A DNA stretch of 12,835 bases, taken from Euperipatoides rowelli (Eukaryota; Onychophora; Udeonychophora; Euonychophora; Peripatopsidae). Shown here piece after piece: positions 1 through 9,331 of this stretch. The translations under genes were made by a program, and so were the position numbers. Where the stretch lies: the NCBI GenBank assembly GCA_003024985.2, contig PXIH01S0003283.1, one strand, 5' to 3'. How positions within the stretch are numbered: the first letter of the stretch is position 1; each line of letters begins with the position of its first letter. The notes beneath the pieces were generated by a model that did not search any database, was not told where the DNA came from, and was given only the letters and a program-made list of their open reading frames with translations.

Positions 1-400
1 TCAAGGGATAGTTCCCTCTAGTGGTAGGTACAATGTTTTAACACATTATGCTTTAAACTAAAATATTGATAATAAAACTATACATTATAATCAACNTAAA
101 AGTATGCATGATACCAAGATAAAATACTAAATTGCTATTGCACAAAATAACTATTGTTTACAGATATTAAATAATTTCATACTGTAGTGTGTAATTACAA
201 CAGTCCTAACCTTCATGAATGCTAACTCTTACATATTAAACCCACATGCTCCCAGCCTATGATAATCAAGAGGTACAATAAACCTTTTTTTTTTGATACT
301 GTAAATAAAAGAAGGGGTACCATAAGTTCCAAAACCAAAAATTACCATTTCCTTAAACTGCATAAATGCCCAATATTTTTCCTCACTAAATAACTGGTCT
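1..400. other. AT-rich intergenic DNA, no gene seen
   Basis: No reading frame of interest on either strand. The only word I noted is CCCTCTAGTGG at 14-24. Its reverse complement fits the core of a vertebrate-type CTCF motif, but one 11-mer is weak evidence. Confidence 0.6.
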
Positions 401-404
401 CTAT

Positions 405-1125
405 AATTTACTGACCAGAGAACAATGTTGTTGACCCGGCACTTAAGCCAGTGCTACTATGTTGAAACATGATAGGTGGGCTCATCATAACAAAAATTAT
501 TTTCTGTCAAAACCACATCCACCTAGCCCCTGCCAACACCTACAAAAATATCTGCTGATCAGCATAAAAGTTTGCTGACTGGTCAATTTAAAAAATTAGT
601 TCTACCATGTTGACACCTTGCAGATAGGTTCATCCTGACAAGGGCTATCATCTTCCAAACCACACCACCTTAAAAAATTTCTGCTGGCCGCCTAAAATCC
701 TTGCTGACTGGGCACTTAAAATTAGTGACCATCTTGAAACTTGGTAGGTGACTCCCCCTGACACCACCTACTTCCTAACAAAACCACACCCACCTAGCCC
801 CTTCCCCTGTCCCTACCCTTACAAAAATACTTCCAGATAAAAATCTTGCTGACCAGACATTTAATTATTGTAACCATCTTGAAACTATTAGGCAACTTCC
901 TCTGGACAACACCTACCTGCTACCAAAACTACAACCACCAGCCCATTACAAAAATGCTTACTGACCAGGCACTAAAAATAGTCGAACATTTTGAAACTTT
1001 GCAAGTGACTTCCCCTAGTCAACATCTACTTTCTATCCAAACCACACCCGCTTAGCTTTCCCACTGTACTGCCTCTTACAAAAATGTTTGCTTAACCAGA
1101 TAAAAACTTCTTGACTGGTCATTAG
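405..1125. repeat. Tandem array of about six diverged 110-165 bp units
   Basis: The same succession of words recurs: CTGACCAG/CTGACTGG (411, 578, 705, 849, 960, 1112), then an ACCATnTTGAAACTTG-like phrase (about 463, 609, 732, 879, 990), then ACCACACCCACCTAGCCCC-like, then TTACAAAAATnnTT. Spacing between successive CTGACC words is about 167, 127, 144, 111 and 152 bp, so units have lost or gained segments. A short + strand frame near 846-1055 lies wholly inside the array and has no ATG start; I treat it as non-coding. No transposase or tRNA-like promoter was seen, so whether this is a satellite or part of a larger element is open. Confidence 0.75.
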
Positions 1126-2280
1126 ACATATTTTTGGATGGATATTGAGGTTTAAAACAATGTTATACTGATTTAGTTTAGCAGATACTTATGCAAATTT
1201 TTTTCATTTAGATCTGTGGTGTCAAAACTTTTTCATCTATTTGACCCCTTTTGATGACAAATGATGTTTGACACCCCCTTGTAATCTATTTTTTGATTGA
1301 GCACAATTGCAAAATTCATGAGAATGCTTATTGGGCTTAAAGGTAATAAAAAAAGAAAAATTATAAAACATTTTTTTGAAAAATATAATATTTTTAGACC
1401 AAGAGGTAAAATAAAAACAGAAGAAAAAATCAGAAAAACATTTTTAAAATTGAAAACAAGTGCTTTTTATTCAATTGCACGATTAACCAAAATTTATGAT
1501 CTAATCAGTTTTTTTTATCAATTGCTAGCATAAAAAGCCACCTAGTGGCTANAAATAACTTTTAAAATATATTTCAGGCTGTTTCTGGAGTAATTGGAGC
1601 TCTGGAGTTTGATAACTTTTACCCTAAATTTTTTTTAAAATTCATCCCACGGCAGTGAAAGTAAATAGGAACCTAAAATAGCCTGACACATCTGCTTAGC
1701 ACAGCCTTCAAGTAAATAAAACATCATTGTACTAGGATGAGTGGTTGAAGAGTATGAAACCTTATTTATTTATTTAAATTATCCAATTCCCAAGAATTGT
1801 GTAAGACAGCTTTATTACAACAAACAAATACAAAAAAAAAAAAAATAGAAAACAAAGAAAAATAAACAATCCAAAATCTAACACATTCAGTAAACAAAAG
1901 AAAAACATCAGTAAAAAACACACAAATGGATGACAACCTGCAATCAACCATATGCATTACAATAAAATAACTCCAACATCCTATAATCAGTATACAAAAG
2001 TAAATTTACACATACAAAAATAAATAATCAATCTTAGATTTTAGGTATAGACCAATCTACAACTTAAAATCTTTTAGGCACAAAACCCCAGAACAATCTT
2101 TTGGCTTAACAGTTTGTAACAATCTGGCTTAACAGTTTGTAACAAAGTGCTTTCTCTGTAATGTCCTTCTATAATTATGGTAATTATGATTGCAAAACGA
2201 TGCAATTGAGAATTATCCTTGTTTTTAAGGCAAAACACAGACTTATTTTTGTAGATAGAAAATTGGGTTTGAAAATCAAT
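1126..2280. other. A/T-rich low-complexity region without a supported gene
   Basis: It holds long A and T runs, a lysine-rich open stretch (about 1318-1533) best explained by A-rich composition, a 10-bp inverted repeat (GGTGTCAAAA at 1218 against GTTTGACACC at 1266), and a small palindrome around CTAG at 1536-1550. Minus-strand openness around 1766-1957 reflects A-rich sequence read as Phe/Leu codons. I see no domain, promoter or splice pattern that would make either a gene. Confidence 0.55.
2103..2148. repeat. 23-bp direct tandem duplication, two copies
   Basis: The word GGCTTAACAGTTTGTAACAA begins at 2103 and again at 2126, with no mismatch over those 20 bases. The near identity suggests a recent slippage or duplication event in otherwise diverged DNA. 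Confidence 0.9.
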
Positions 2281-3590
2281 CCTGGTCTTTTCATGATGGT
2301 GTCACTTCCGATTTCGACATCAAAAATTTGAGGTTGAAAATTTTAAGTCGAGAGTTCAAGATGGCTGACTTCCTGTTTCTGTATTTTAAAGTATAAGGGG
2401 TTTTTATGACCATATATGGGCCTATGACATTACATTATGATGCATATGATTAATGGGATAGTTCCCTTCCAACTTCCGGCTTAAGCCCCTCCCACTTCTA
2501 AAAAAATCTAAGATAGCCGACTTCTTGTTCTTATTTCTTAAAGGTATAAGGGGTTTCTATATCCATATATAGACCTATGATGTCACAATTCAAGATGACT
2601 GACTTCCTAGTTCCTGTTCCAGGTCAACGGTAACTTTTTGTCTGAAAAATCCAAGATGACTGACTTCCTTTTCCTGTTTTATGAAGGTGTGGATGTTTTT
2701 TAGGTTTACACTTCCTCTTGATGACATCACTTGCAGTCCAGGAGTTAGAATCAATCCATGTCTTTTCATATGGCATCACTTCCATTTTCAAAAAATTATG
2801 AAAATCCAAGATGGCCAACTTCCTGTACCTTTCCCACCCTTGGATATTGGAGCTTCTAAAGCTCTATTATCTGGAATATTATGATGGGATAGATGCCTCA
2901 CCCACTCTACATAAACCAGCACTTCTGGTTCCAGAAAATCCAAGATGGACAACTTCCTGTTCCTGCTTTATGAAGGTAGAAGGTTTTTAGGCTTACGCTT
3001 ACTTCTGGTCATGGCTGTAGACCACTTCCAGTCACATGACTTCTGGTTGATGATGTCATTTCCGGTTAAAATCCAAGATGGCTGACTTTCTATTCCCATT
3101 TTATGAAGGTGTGGATGTTTTTAAGGCTACTACTTCCGGTTGATGTTTTTCCAGTCAATGAGTCAAATCAATCTGGGTCTTTTCATGATAGCTGACTTTT
3201 TGTTTAAAAAAATCCAAGATGGCTGACTTCCTAGTCCTGTTTTATGAAAGTGTGGTTGTTTTTTTAGGTTGCTACTTTTGGTAGATGATGTCACTTCCGG
3301 TCTAGGAGTTTGAATCAATTTGGGTCTTTTCCAAGATGGCTGACTTCCTGTTTTTTTTAAAAAAATCTAAGATGGCCAACATTATGTACCTATTTTATGA
3401 AAGTGTGGATGTTTTTTAGGTTACTACTTCCGGTGTATGATGTCTCATTCCAGTCTAGGAGTTTTAATTAATCTGGCTCTTTTCCAAGATGGCTGACTTC
3501 CTGCTTTATGAAGGTATGGATGTTTATCAGATTACTTCCGGTGGATGATGTCACTTTCGGTCTAGGAGTTTGAATCATTCTGGATCTTTA
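2280..3590. repeat. Diverged repeat array built from promoter-like words
   Basis: A unit of variable length (about 110-175 bp in its 3' half, with longer gaps earlier) repeats, roughly: ACTTCCGGT, then GATGATGTCACTTCCGGTCT, then AGGAGTTTGAATCAATCTGG, then TTTTCATGATGGC, then a CCAAGATGGCTGACTTCCTG phrase, then TTTTATGAAGGTGTGGATG. Exact AAGATGG occurs near 2358, 2810, 2942, 3075, 3217, 3332, 3370 and 3485, with variants at about 2510, 2593 and 2654. The GTGTGGATGTTTTT word occurs near 2687, 3108, 3403 and in altered form near 3231 and 3514. The short frames crossing 2624-2884 on both strands are products of the repeat. The block at 8240-9330 shares its words. Confidence 0.85.
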
Positions 3591-4428
3591 AAAAATTTTC
3601 ATTGTTTTCTTTAGACATAGCCTACAGTATATATATCATTGTATTATGTGTGTTAAGTATAATAGTAGTAATCTGATTACAACTATGACACCAGAAGGCG
3701 GAGAGATCCTAGTGTTCTTTTTCATAATTTGAAAGCAGATTTATCAATAAGCTACCAAATAACAAAGTACCGTAGTAATGTTTGGGATGGTCATTGCTCA
3801 CTGCTTTTACAGCATAGAAGAATTCTTTGATTTTACGGTTTAGAATAAGTTTTTTTTAAATGTGTTTTCTATGTACAGTAGGTTATATACTTTTCTATGT
3901 TTGTTTGCTTTATGTATTTCGTATTGTTGTATTCAATATTAGAAAAAGTCTATGGAAATAAATATTAATAACATTTTTTTTATCTTTGGGGAATTTAAAA
4001 AAATATATAGGCTAAAGATTTAAACTTGTACACATTTTTGCAATTTAAGGCACAACAATAGACATGGAAGATTTTTCAACAGGCACTAGCCAACGTATTA
4101 TAAATGCTAGTAGGCCTATAATGTTTTTAAACTATTTTGTTGCAAAAACATTGAATTCAGCTCCACTATGCACATATTATAGACAATACTGCTTAAAGTG
4201 GGAGGAGCTACCATCATATATTTTAAAAATTAAATTGTAAATAATTTTTTTTTTACCAGTGGAATTTTTTTTTAGTAATAAATTGCCTTTGAAAAAAACC
4301 TAGCATTTCATTTGACATAAAGATAAAACAACAGCAACAAGAACGAAAATAATTAAGAATTTCATTCACATTTTTTAAATATTTTTTTTTACCTCAATAG
4401 ACTAGTGTTGATATTTTATTATTTTCAG
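3591..4428. other. AT-rich intergenic or intronic DNA, no gene seen
   Basis: There are no coding frames of note. T-rich tracts before 4428 form a good polypyrimidine run leading to the TTTTCAG acceptor of the exon that follows, so the last part is probably intron if that exon is real. Confidence 0.5.
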
Positions 4429-4640
4429 AGATAAATCAGTCATGTGGTAACCATTCAAACATCATGGAAAATTATTATTTGTTGAATTCAGCATCAGAAT
4501 CATCCTCACCATTATTTGGGTTTGCTGCATCTGATAATGAAGATGCTCATAAGCTAATTGAAAAATATAATGGTAAATTTATGGATGTACGGAAAGCTTT
4601 AATTTTTCTTGCATCTGAGCAGTCATGTCTTGCAATGCAG
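4429..4640 (+). CDS. Candidate protein-coding exon of an unrecognised gene (coding 4464-4640)
   Basis: The acceptor TATTATTTTCAG ends at 4428, and a GTATTG donor follows at 4641. Between them an ATG at 4464 in strong context (A at -3, G at +4) opens 59 codons ending exactly on a codon boundary. Residues 1-25 are Ser/Glu-rich; the rest (AHKLIEKYNGKFMDVRKALI and onward, ending near a Leu-Ala-Met-Gln stretch) looks like a folded alpha-helical segment with normal amino-acid composition, unlike the surrounding AT-rich DNA. A two-codon upstream frame, ATG TGG TAA, sits at 4442-4450 in the presumed leader. A possible phase-0 acceptor at 4724 would add ten codons and a TAA at 4755-4757 after an 84-bp intron; otherwise the gene continues beyond what I can trace. 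I do not recognise the family. It could also be part of an old element. Confidence 0.5.
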
Positions 4641-5250
4641 GTATTGATTGATTTATTTACTTATTCCTTTTAAACAACTTTAACCAATATTTAAAAAAAT
4701 TTCATCATATTTAATTTTTTTTAGGCTAATTATGTTTGTTATTTATTTATTGGTTAATAAGCCAGTTTTAAATTGACAGCAACTGTCACATTAAGCAGCT
4801 AACATAAAATTTGGTATCAGTTTTGGAGAAAAATACTAAGCATTATAGCAAATAGTTCACTAACATTTTATTACAGTACTTCGATTCCTATTGGGGACAA
4901 AAATGTTTGAATTAATGAGAAATATGGTCTCACTGGATTTTTAAGTGCTTAATTTAATAACAGAATATATATTAATATGGTGAATACATACACCTATAAA
5001 AAATCTTGACATTTAAAAGTTAATCTGATGATAAAATATTAAATCCTAGAGAAAATTCTAATATGTTTTAAAGTAGTCAATATTAACAAACATCGATTAT
5101 AATTATCGAACAGGATCATGTTCAACCAGCCTATGATGTTATTCATGCTTTTATTAATATTCTTTTAGTTGACCCTGAAGTATAGGCTATAGAAATTAGA
5201 GAATATACCGGTACTTTCAGCCCAGCTTTACACTCAATCTGTTTTGCTTC
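4641..5250. other. AT-rich spacer between the candidate exon and the retroelement
   Basis: Apart from the possible short terminal exon at 4725-4757, I see no gene. The 3' part, from about 5100 onward, may belong to the 5' LTR of the element that follows, but I cannot place the LTR start because no second LTR is present for comparison. Confidence 0.45.
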
Positions 5251-5257
5251 TTTAGTT

Positions 5258-5324
5258 AATAAAGTTCAGACAATGACTCGACTTCCATGTATTTTATTGT
5301 TCAATAATTGGTGACGAGAGGGGA
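5258..5324 (+). promoter_or_regulatory. Probable 3' end of 5' LTR plus tRNA primer-binding site
   Basis: AATAAA near 5258 is followed about 40 bp later by TTGTTCA, a usual LTR-CA end. Shortly after comes TGGTGACGAGAGGGG, which starts with the TGG expected of a sequence complementary to a tRNA 3' CCA end and lies about 55 bp before the gag ATG. I cannot name the tRNA from sequence alone. Confidence 0.55.
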
Positions 5325-5378
5325 AAAAATTTTTTTTCTCTAAAAAAAAGATTTAGGGCCTAATAATAATAAATAAAA

Positions 5379-6003
5379 ATGGATTTTAAAATTGAAAGTT
5401 TCAGTCCTGCCTGTATGAGCTGGGACAGATACACAGAACAGCCAAATTTTTTTCTAGAGGCATATAAAGTAGAAGAGAAACTTAAGCTTTTTTTCTGTCC
5501 TAACTGTAATAGGTAGTCAAGTTTTCAATGTCCTCTGTCACCTCATCGCACCGGCAAAACCAGGTGAAAAGTCGACCAAGGAAGTGCTGTCAATCTTGGA
5601 ACAACACTGCAATCCGAAGCCGCTTTCTAGAATCAAACTATTCAAATTGAGGGAAAGAATGCAGATGGATAATGAATCTACAGCTGAGTATAGGGCTCAA
5701 CTAAGAAAGATCGTGGTAAATTGCGAACTTGGTGAAAAATTAAACTTTGTTCTTTCGGAGAAATTTATTTATAATGGTTAAAATACTTCTCCTTTAAAGT
5801 AAAACTCCAGGTAAAACATCTTTCTGTAAAAGAAAACTTGGCCCGAGGCAAGAAACCTCAGTTTATAAATAAAAAGAAAATTCATTGAAACATTGTGTTG
5901 CTCTTCATTCTTCAGATTTCTACAGATATAAAAATGCAGTTTGTAATTATTGTAAGAAGCAAGGCCACATAAGACTAATTTGCAGTCTAGAAGCATTAAA
6001 ATG
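5379..6003 (+). pseudogene. gag: Ty3/gypsy gag remnant (capsid and CCHC zinc knuckle)
   Basis: Gag forms the retrotransposon particle and binds its RNA. The ATG at 5379 opens 45 codons (WDRYTEQPNFFLEAYKVEE region, typical of the start of Ty3-type Gag), then hits TAG. After a frame change the capsid region continues at about 5533-5778, including APAKPGEKSTKEVLSILEQH and NESTAEYRAQLRKI, before a TAA. A third frame carries a complete C-x2-C-x4-H-x4-C nucleocapsid knuckle at 5942-5983 (CNYCKKQGHIRLIC), ending at TGA 6001-6003. Thus three frames are needed to follow one protein. Total length is short for this class, consistent with small deletions as well as frameshifts. A minus-strand frame across 5778-6038 is antisense to it and not a gene. 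Confidence 0.85.
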
Positions 6004-6129
6004 ATCTCAATATAAAACAAATCAAATATACAGTACATGTCGCTGATGAATTATCAAATGAAACTGTAACGATTATTAATAGTCATAAAGCTATTAAGTA
6101 GCCTAATAAGTGTGCAGCTGATAGTTATA

Positions 6130-6400
6130 AAACTCTTTTTTGATGAGAAACCATGCGATTTTGAGCTTGACACCGGTGCTTAAAGATACCTGGCCTAATC
6201 CATAGCTAGAATACACTAGACAGTGTAACTCTAAGAGCTTTTGATCATGTCATCGAACCTCTAGGGACTTGCAAAGTTATAGTCAAGTGCAGTAACAAGT
6301 TGGCAGATAACTAGAGCTCTTCGTAACAAAAGCGGTGTCACTTTTCTTTTAGGACACTTGTGGTTGCACGCACTAGGCTTTAATTCAAAACTATTTAAAA
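6130..6400 (+). pseudogene. pol: Ty3/gypsy aspartic protease remnant
   Basis: The segment FDEKPCDFELDTGA carries the D-T-G-A active site of retroviral-type aspartic protease (GAC ACC GGT GCT, 6169-6180). It is followed directly by TAA, where a Ser is usual. Further on, IEPLGTCKVIV and, in another frame, LLGHLWLHALG match the usual C-terminal strands of this protease, which run into the linker before reverse transcriptase. Several stops lie between them. In an intact element the protease would process Gag and Pol; this copy cannot. Confidence 0.75.
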
Positions 6401-6554
6401 AGATATTCACATAATTGATACTTCACAAACAAAACTAAAAGAGTTGTTTTCACACTTTAAAGAATTATTCAACAAAGAGCTGGAAGATGTATAAAATATT
6501 TGAAGCAAAACTTTATTTAAAAAAGGATAGTATCACCAAGTTTTGTAAACACAG

Positions 6555-7140
6555 GAGCAAAATATTATTACTCCAATTAAATTTTCTAGATGGGCTGCGC
6601 TCACTGTTCCTATATTAAAGAAAAAAAATAACTTTAAAAATCTGCACAGATTACAAAATAGGATTAAACAAATGTTTAAACGTGGATCAATATCCACTTC
6701 ATATTATCGCCGATATGCTGGTCAAATTATCAAAAGTAAAAATATTTTCAAAACTGGATATGGTGCAAGCATATCAACGAATTTAAATGGATAATAAACT
6801 CCGCTGAGCTACTAACACTAAATACTCATTTGGGTTTATTTTCAATAGTCTCCTGCCATTTGGGATTTTATCAGCACTTGTGATATTCCANCGATTACGG
6901 TAATGGATAACTTATTAGATAAATAAATAATGCAGTCTGCTATCTGGATGATATTTTAATAGCCAGCCCAGATATTTCTACACATTAGATGTTCTTAAAA
7001 TATTTTTAAAACTTTATTAGAAAATGGCATAGCCTACATCTTAATCTCGATAAGTACGAATATCTAAAAACTCTGGTGGAATATCTAAATCATATACTGA
7101 ATGAGCAAGGAACAAAACCCAACCCTGCAAAACTAAAAGC
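6555..7140 (+). pseudogene. pol: Ty3/gypsy reverse transcriptase remnant, ends after YLDD
   Basis: Motifs in order, across shifting frames: ITPIKFSRWAALTVPILK (N-terminal fingers), ICTDYKIGLN, YPLHIIADMLVKLS, motif A FSKLDMVQAYQRI with the catalytic Asp at 6757-6759, motif B as LPFG at about 6853-6864 followed by a degraded Q-R-x-MDNLL segment, motif C YLDD at 6941-6952, then NLDKYEYLKTLVEYLNHIL and NPAKLKAF. The order and spacing are those of Ty3/gypsy polymerase. At least three frame changes, internal stops and an N at 6891 are present. The domain is cut just before the RNase H connection, at the edge of the fold-back. Confidence 0.85.
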
Positions 7141-7221
7141 TTTTGTTGCGAGATCTGGTATGTAGTCCCCAAAATCAGCTGCACATATTTTGGTGACTTC
7201 ATACCAGATCTCGCAACAAAA
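7141..7221. repeat. 81-bp fold-back (inverted repeat, 35-bp arms, 11-nt loop)
   Basis: Arm 7141-7175 pairs with 7187-7221 around an 11-nt loop, matching at 33 of 35 positions. The outer 22 bp (TTTTGTTGCGAGATCTGGTA and the next two bases) match perfectly. It begins where reverse-transcriptase homology ends. It may be a tiny MITE-like insertion or an inverted duplication formed when the 3' half of the retroelement was lost. No clear target-site duplication was found. Confidence 0.85.
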
Positions 7222-8240
7222 GTTGCCCATTTTTTTTAAACTTCACCCAGTCCAGCTTTAGATTGTGATAGCCTTCATGGTATTTTTTATTTTTCTGATT
7301 TTTTTTAATATATGGTTAAATGCACAGAGTAGATGACAAATATTAGCCTCCAAAGACCTGTGTTTTAAGCACTATCGGTCATGAAAGTCAAGGTAATGAT
7401 TGCCATATTTTTGTATTTTTCGTTTTTCTTAACTTTGGAGCTGTACATATTAAAACAGCAGAAGTGGCCCACTCTGGATTTGTGTTTTAGTAATGATTAT
7501 TTGGAAGTGTTTTACATACAGTAGTTATCAATTTGGGCCACTCTTGTTTTTGGGGATTTGGGAGGATTGAACCCTGTAAAAATCTATTTTCTCCGATATA
7601 AACAGCCTTCTCATGAGTAGCAGCACAAGTGGCCCAAATCAATGTAGTCATTTTTAGAAAGTACCAAGGCTGTAAAAAACAACAACAACAAAAAAAAAGT
7701 TGTAACTTGGGTATTTGGTGCTGTGACCTCAGTGACCTCCCAATATGTACCATTTATGCCTTTTGGCTATCTGCAGAAAGCAGGAGTAAAAAAAAAATTA
7801 TGGCAATATTAATGTAGACCTGTCCTTCCTCTATCTATAAAAAGTTGGTTTATTTTGGGATCTCTGCCCATATTGAAAATATTTGACAGAATGTTTTTTT
7901 TTTTCACACACCCTTTACCATAGACAGATTATGTCCAATTCTTCTAAATACTGCTCATTGTATTTTTTTATTAACCTAAAATGTTTGTTTTAAAATACTT
8001 TGCTTGTAATCTTTTTATAATATAATAAGACTTACAGTATATTATGAATGTGCTGAACATTGTAGCTACCATAAAAACTGTAAAATACTTCAACTGAAAA
8101 TAATACAAAATGAGTGATATTAAAAAAAAGATATTTGTAAATATGAATACAGCAGTCTTAATAAAATTTTAAACACACAAACAAAAGAAAAAAACACATT
8201 GGATGAAAATATTAAAAAAATATGGAAAAAGGTGGAGTGT
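7222..8240. other. AT-rich intergenic DNA, no gene seen
   Basis: The short frames at 7487-7753 (minus) and 7629-7817 (plus) overlap each other, lack domains and contain simple-sequence tracts, so I do not call them. The words AGTGGCCCA, GGGCCACT and AGTGGCCCA recur near 7465, 7534 and 7629, giving a 13-bp inverted pair (7530s against 7629). A TGACCT direct repeat with 3-nt spacing lies at 7724-7738. Confidence 0.5.
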
Positions 8241-8396
8241 AGATAATTGGGAGTTCGAGGTCACAAAATGGCTACCAAGATGGCGGCCAAATTTTCAAGT
8301 TCGAAAATCCAAGATGGCTACCATCCTGTGCCCATATATGGGCTATGACATCATATGATGCATTCTGGATATTATGATGCACGATGGGTTAGGATA

Positions 8397-8455
8397 TCAA
8401 TAATAATCGATCGATTATCGATAGTATCGATATATCGATTACTATCGATATTTTC
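8397..8455. repeat. ATCGAT-rich near-palindrome
   Basis: Overlapping copies of ATCGAT/TATCGATA are packed into about 55 bp. The segment reading outward from CGATATATCG (TATCGATAGTA on the left, TTACTATCGATA on the right) is a near-perfect hairpin. A second, smaller cluster of TATCGAT words lies at about 8515-8550. Confidence 0.85.
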
Positions 8456-8521
8456 TGATGCATGCTGGGATAGATTATGATGCATGCTGGGATAGATTAT
8501 GATGCCTGCTGGGATATCGAT
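8456..8521. repeat. 22-bp tandem repeat, three copies
   Basis: The unit TGATGCATGCTGGGATAGAT plus TA starts at 8456, 8478 and 8500. The first two copies are identical. The third has one change early (CATGC to CCTGC) and then merges into the ATCGAT-type sequence. The reverse complement contains TCCCAGCATGCA. Confidence 0.9.
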
Positions 8522-8633
8522 TATCGAGAGTATCGATATGTATCGATATTCTGTTTGCTAAAGGTATAGGGTGTTTTATGCCCGTATATGGGCCTATGAT
8601 GTCATGTTTTGATGTATGATGGGACATCTCAAT

Positions 8634-8680
8634 CATTCTCGTTCTCATTCCCGTTCTCGTTCTCACTCTCATTCTCGTTT
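8634..8680. repeat. Pyrimidine-rich hexamer-like microsatellite (TTCTCR/TTCCCR)
   Basis: Imperfect repetition of CATTCTC, GTTCTC and ATTCCC words. It explains the artificial Arg/Thr/Met-rich frame on the opposite strand. Confidence 0.85.
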
Positions 8681-8884
8681 TATGCCCAAATATGGGCCTA
8701 TGACATCACATATTGATGCATGAAGGGATGGATGTTGATGCATGATGGGATAGATGCCCCACCCACTTCAAATTTTCGGAAGTTATATCCGGGTATTTTT
8801 CAAGATATTTTTCCGGATATTAAAGCTTTTAAAGCTCTATTATCCTGAATAGTATCCGGACTATTAGGAAGCATGATGGGGCAT

Positions 8885-8957
8885 CTTGTTCCCGTTCTCA
8901 TTCCCATTATCGCTCCCATTCTCGTTCCTGTTCTCATTCCCATTCTCTTTCCTGTTT
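8885..8957. repeat. Second hexamer-like pyrimidine microsatellite
   Basis: The same words as at 8634-8680 (GTTCCC, GTTCTC, ATTCCC, GTTCCTG) over about 70 bp, separated from it by a promoter-word unit. The pair suggests a larger duplicated unit of about 250 bp. Confidence 0.85.
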
Positions 8958-9331
8958 TGATAAATATGAGGGATGTCATAAAATTCATGATGGGAGTGAC
9001 AATCATAAAAACCAATATGGCGGACTGGAAGTGACGTCATAGCATGCGCAGAAAATGCACAAATAAAAAATTCAAAAATCTAAGATGGCGGACATCCTGT
9101 ACCATTTATATAACTTTAATGTCACCCCCTCATATCCGAGACCTTTCCAGATGTATGATGTCATAAAATCCAAGATGGCAGATATCTCTAGCATGCATGT
9201 CACTTTTACAACTATTTCCTTATCCCTTAATCCTAAATAGCTTCTGTTACAAAATTTTGTCTTTTTGTGACATCATAAGGCATGGACCGAATGGTAAGCA
9301 TACATGTTAGGATGCATGATGGGAATGTTTA

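Larger units (their letters stand above)
5250..7140 (+). mobile_element. Ty3/gypsy LTR retrotransposon, 5' fragment, degenerate
   Basis: Order of parts: LTR 3' end with an AATAAA signal near 5258, a primer-binding site at about 5309-5324, gag, protease and reverse transcriptase, all on the + strand in the canonical Ty3/gypsy order. Homology stops at about 7140, shortly after the post-YLDD connection segment (NPAKLKAF). RNase H, integrase and the 3' LTR are absent. Stops and frame changes occur in every domain, so the copy is inactive. The loss of the 3' half coincides with a fold-back at 7141-7221. Confidence 0.85.
8240..9330. repeat. Second promoter-word repeat block
   Basis: Phrases recur: CCATATATGGGCCTATGACA-type, GATGCATGATGGGATAGATG-type, AAGATGGCGGCC or AAGATGGCGGAC (8277, 9083, variants at 8312, 9016 and 9173), TGACATCA/TGATGTCA (8346, 8598, 8700, 9149, 9268), a perfect TGACGTCA near 9033 and GCATGCGCA near 9043. 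The first phrases also occur in the 2280-3590 block, so both derive from related repeats. Minus-strand frames over 8475-8672 and 8800-9015 are translations of the microsatellites here (Arg/Thr/Met/Gly runs) and are not genes. The block reaches to within a few bases of the gene A promoter. Confidence 0.8.

Noticed and set aside
14-24. CTCF-like word CCACTAGAGGG (reverse strand), and the CTAG palindrome at 1536-1550
   Set aside because: Short matches expected by chance at this length, with nothing around them to lend support.
1218-1275. 10-bp inverted repeat GGTGTCAAAA / GTTTGACACC
   Set aside because: Too short, with a 37-nt spacer, no target duplication and no coding content. It is not enough to call a MITE.
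1297-1533. Lysine-rich 78-codon open frame
   Set aside because: It begins at a TTG, the only ATG is at 1318, the composition is that of A-rich DNA, and there is no promoter, splice site or motif.
5778-6038. Minus-strand 86-codon hydrophobic frame
   Set aside because: It is antisense to the gag zinc-knuckle region and has no support of its own.
7487-7817. Overlapping short frames on both strands in 7487-7817
   Set aside because: They have simple-sequence content, no domain, mutual overlap and no splice or promoter context.
8475-9015. Minus-strand Arg/Thr/Met/Gly-rich frames
   Set aside because: They are translations of the pyrimidine hexamer-like microsatellites and the 22-bp tandem repeat.
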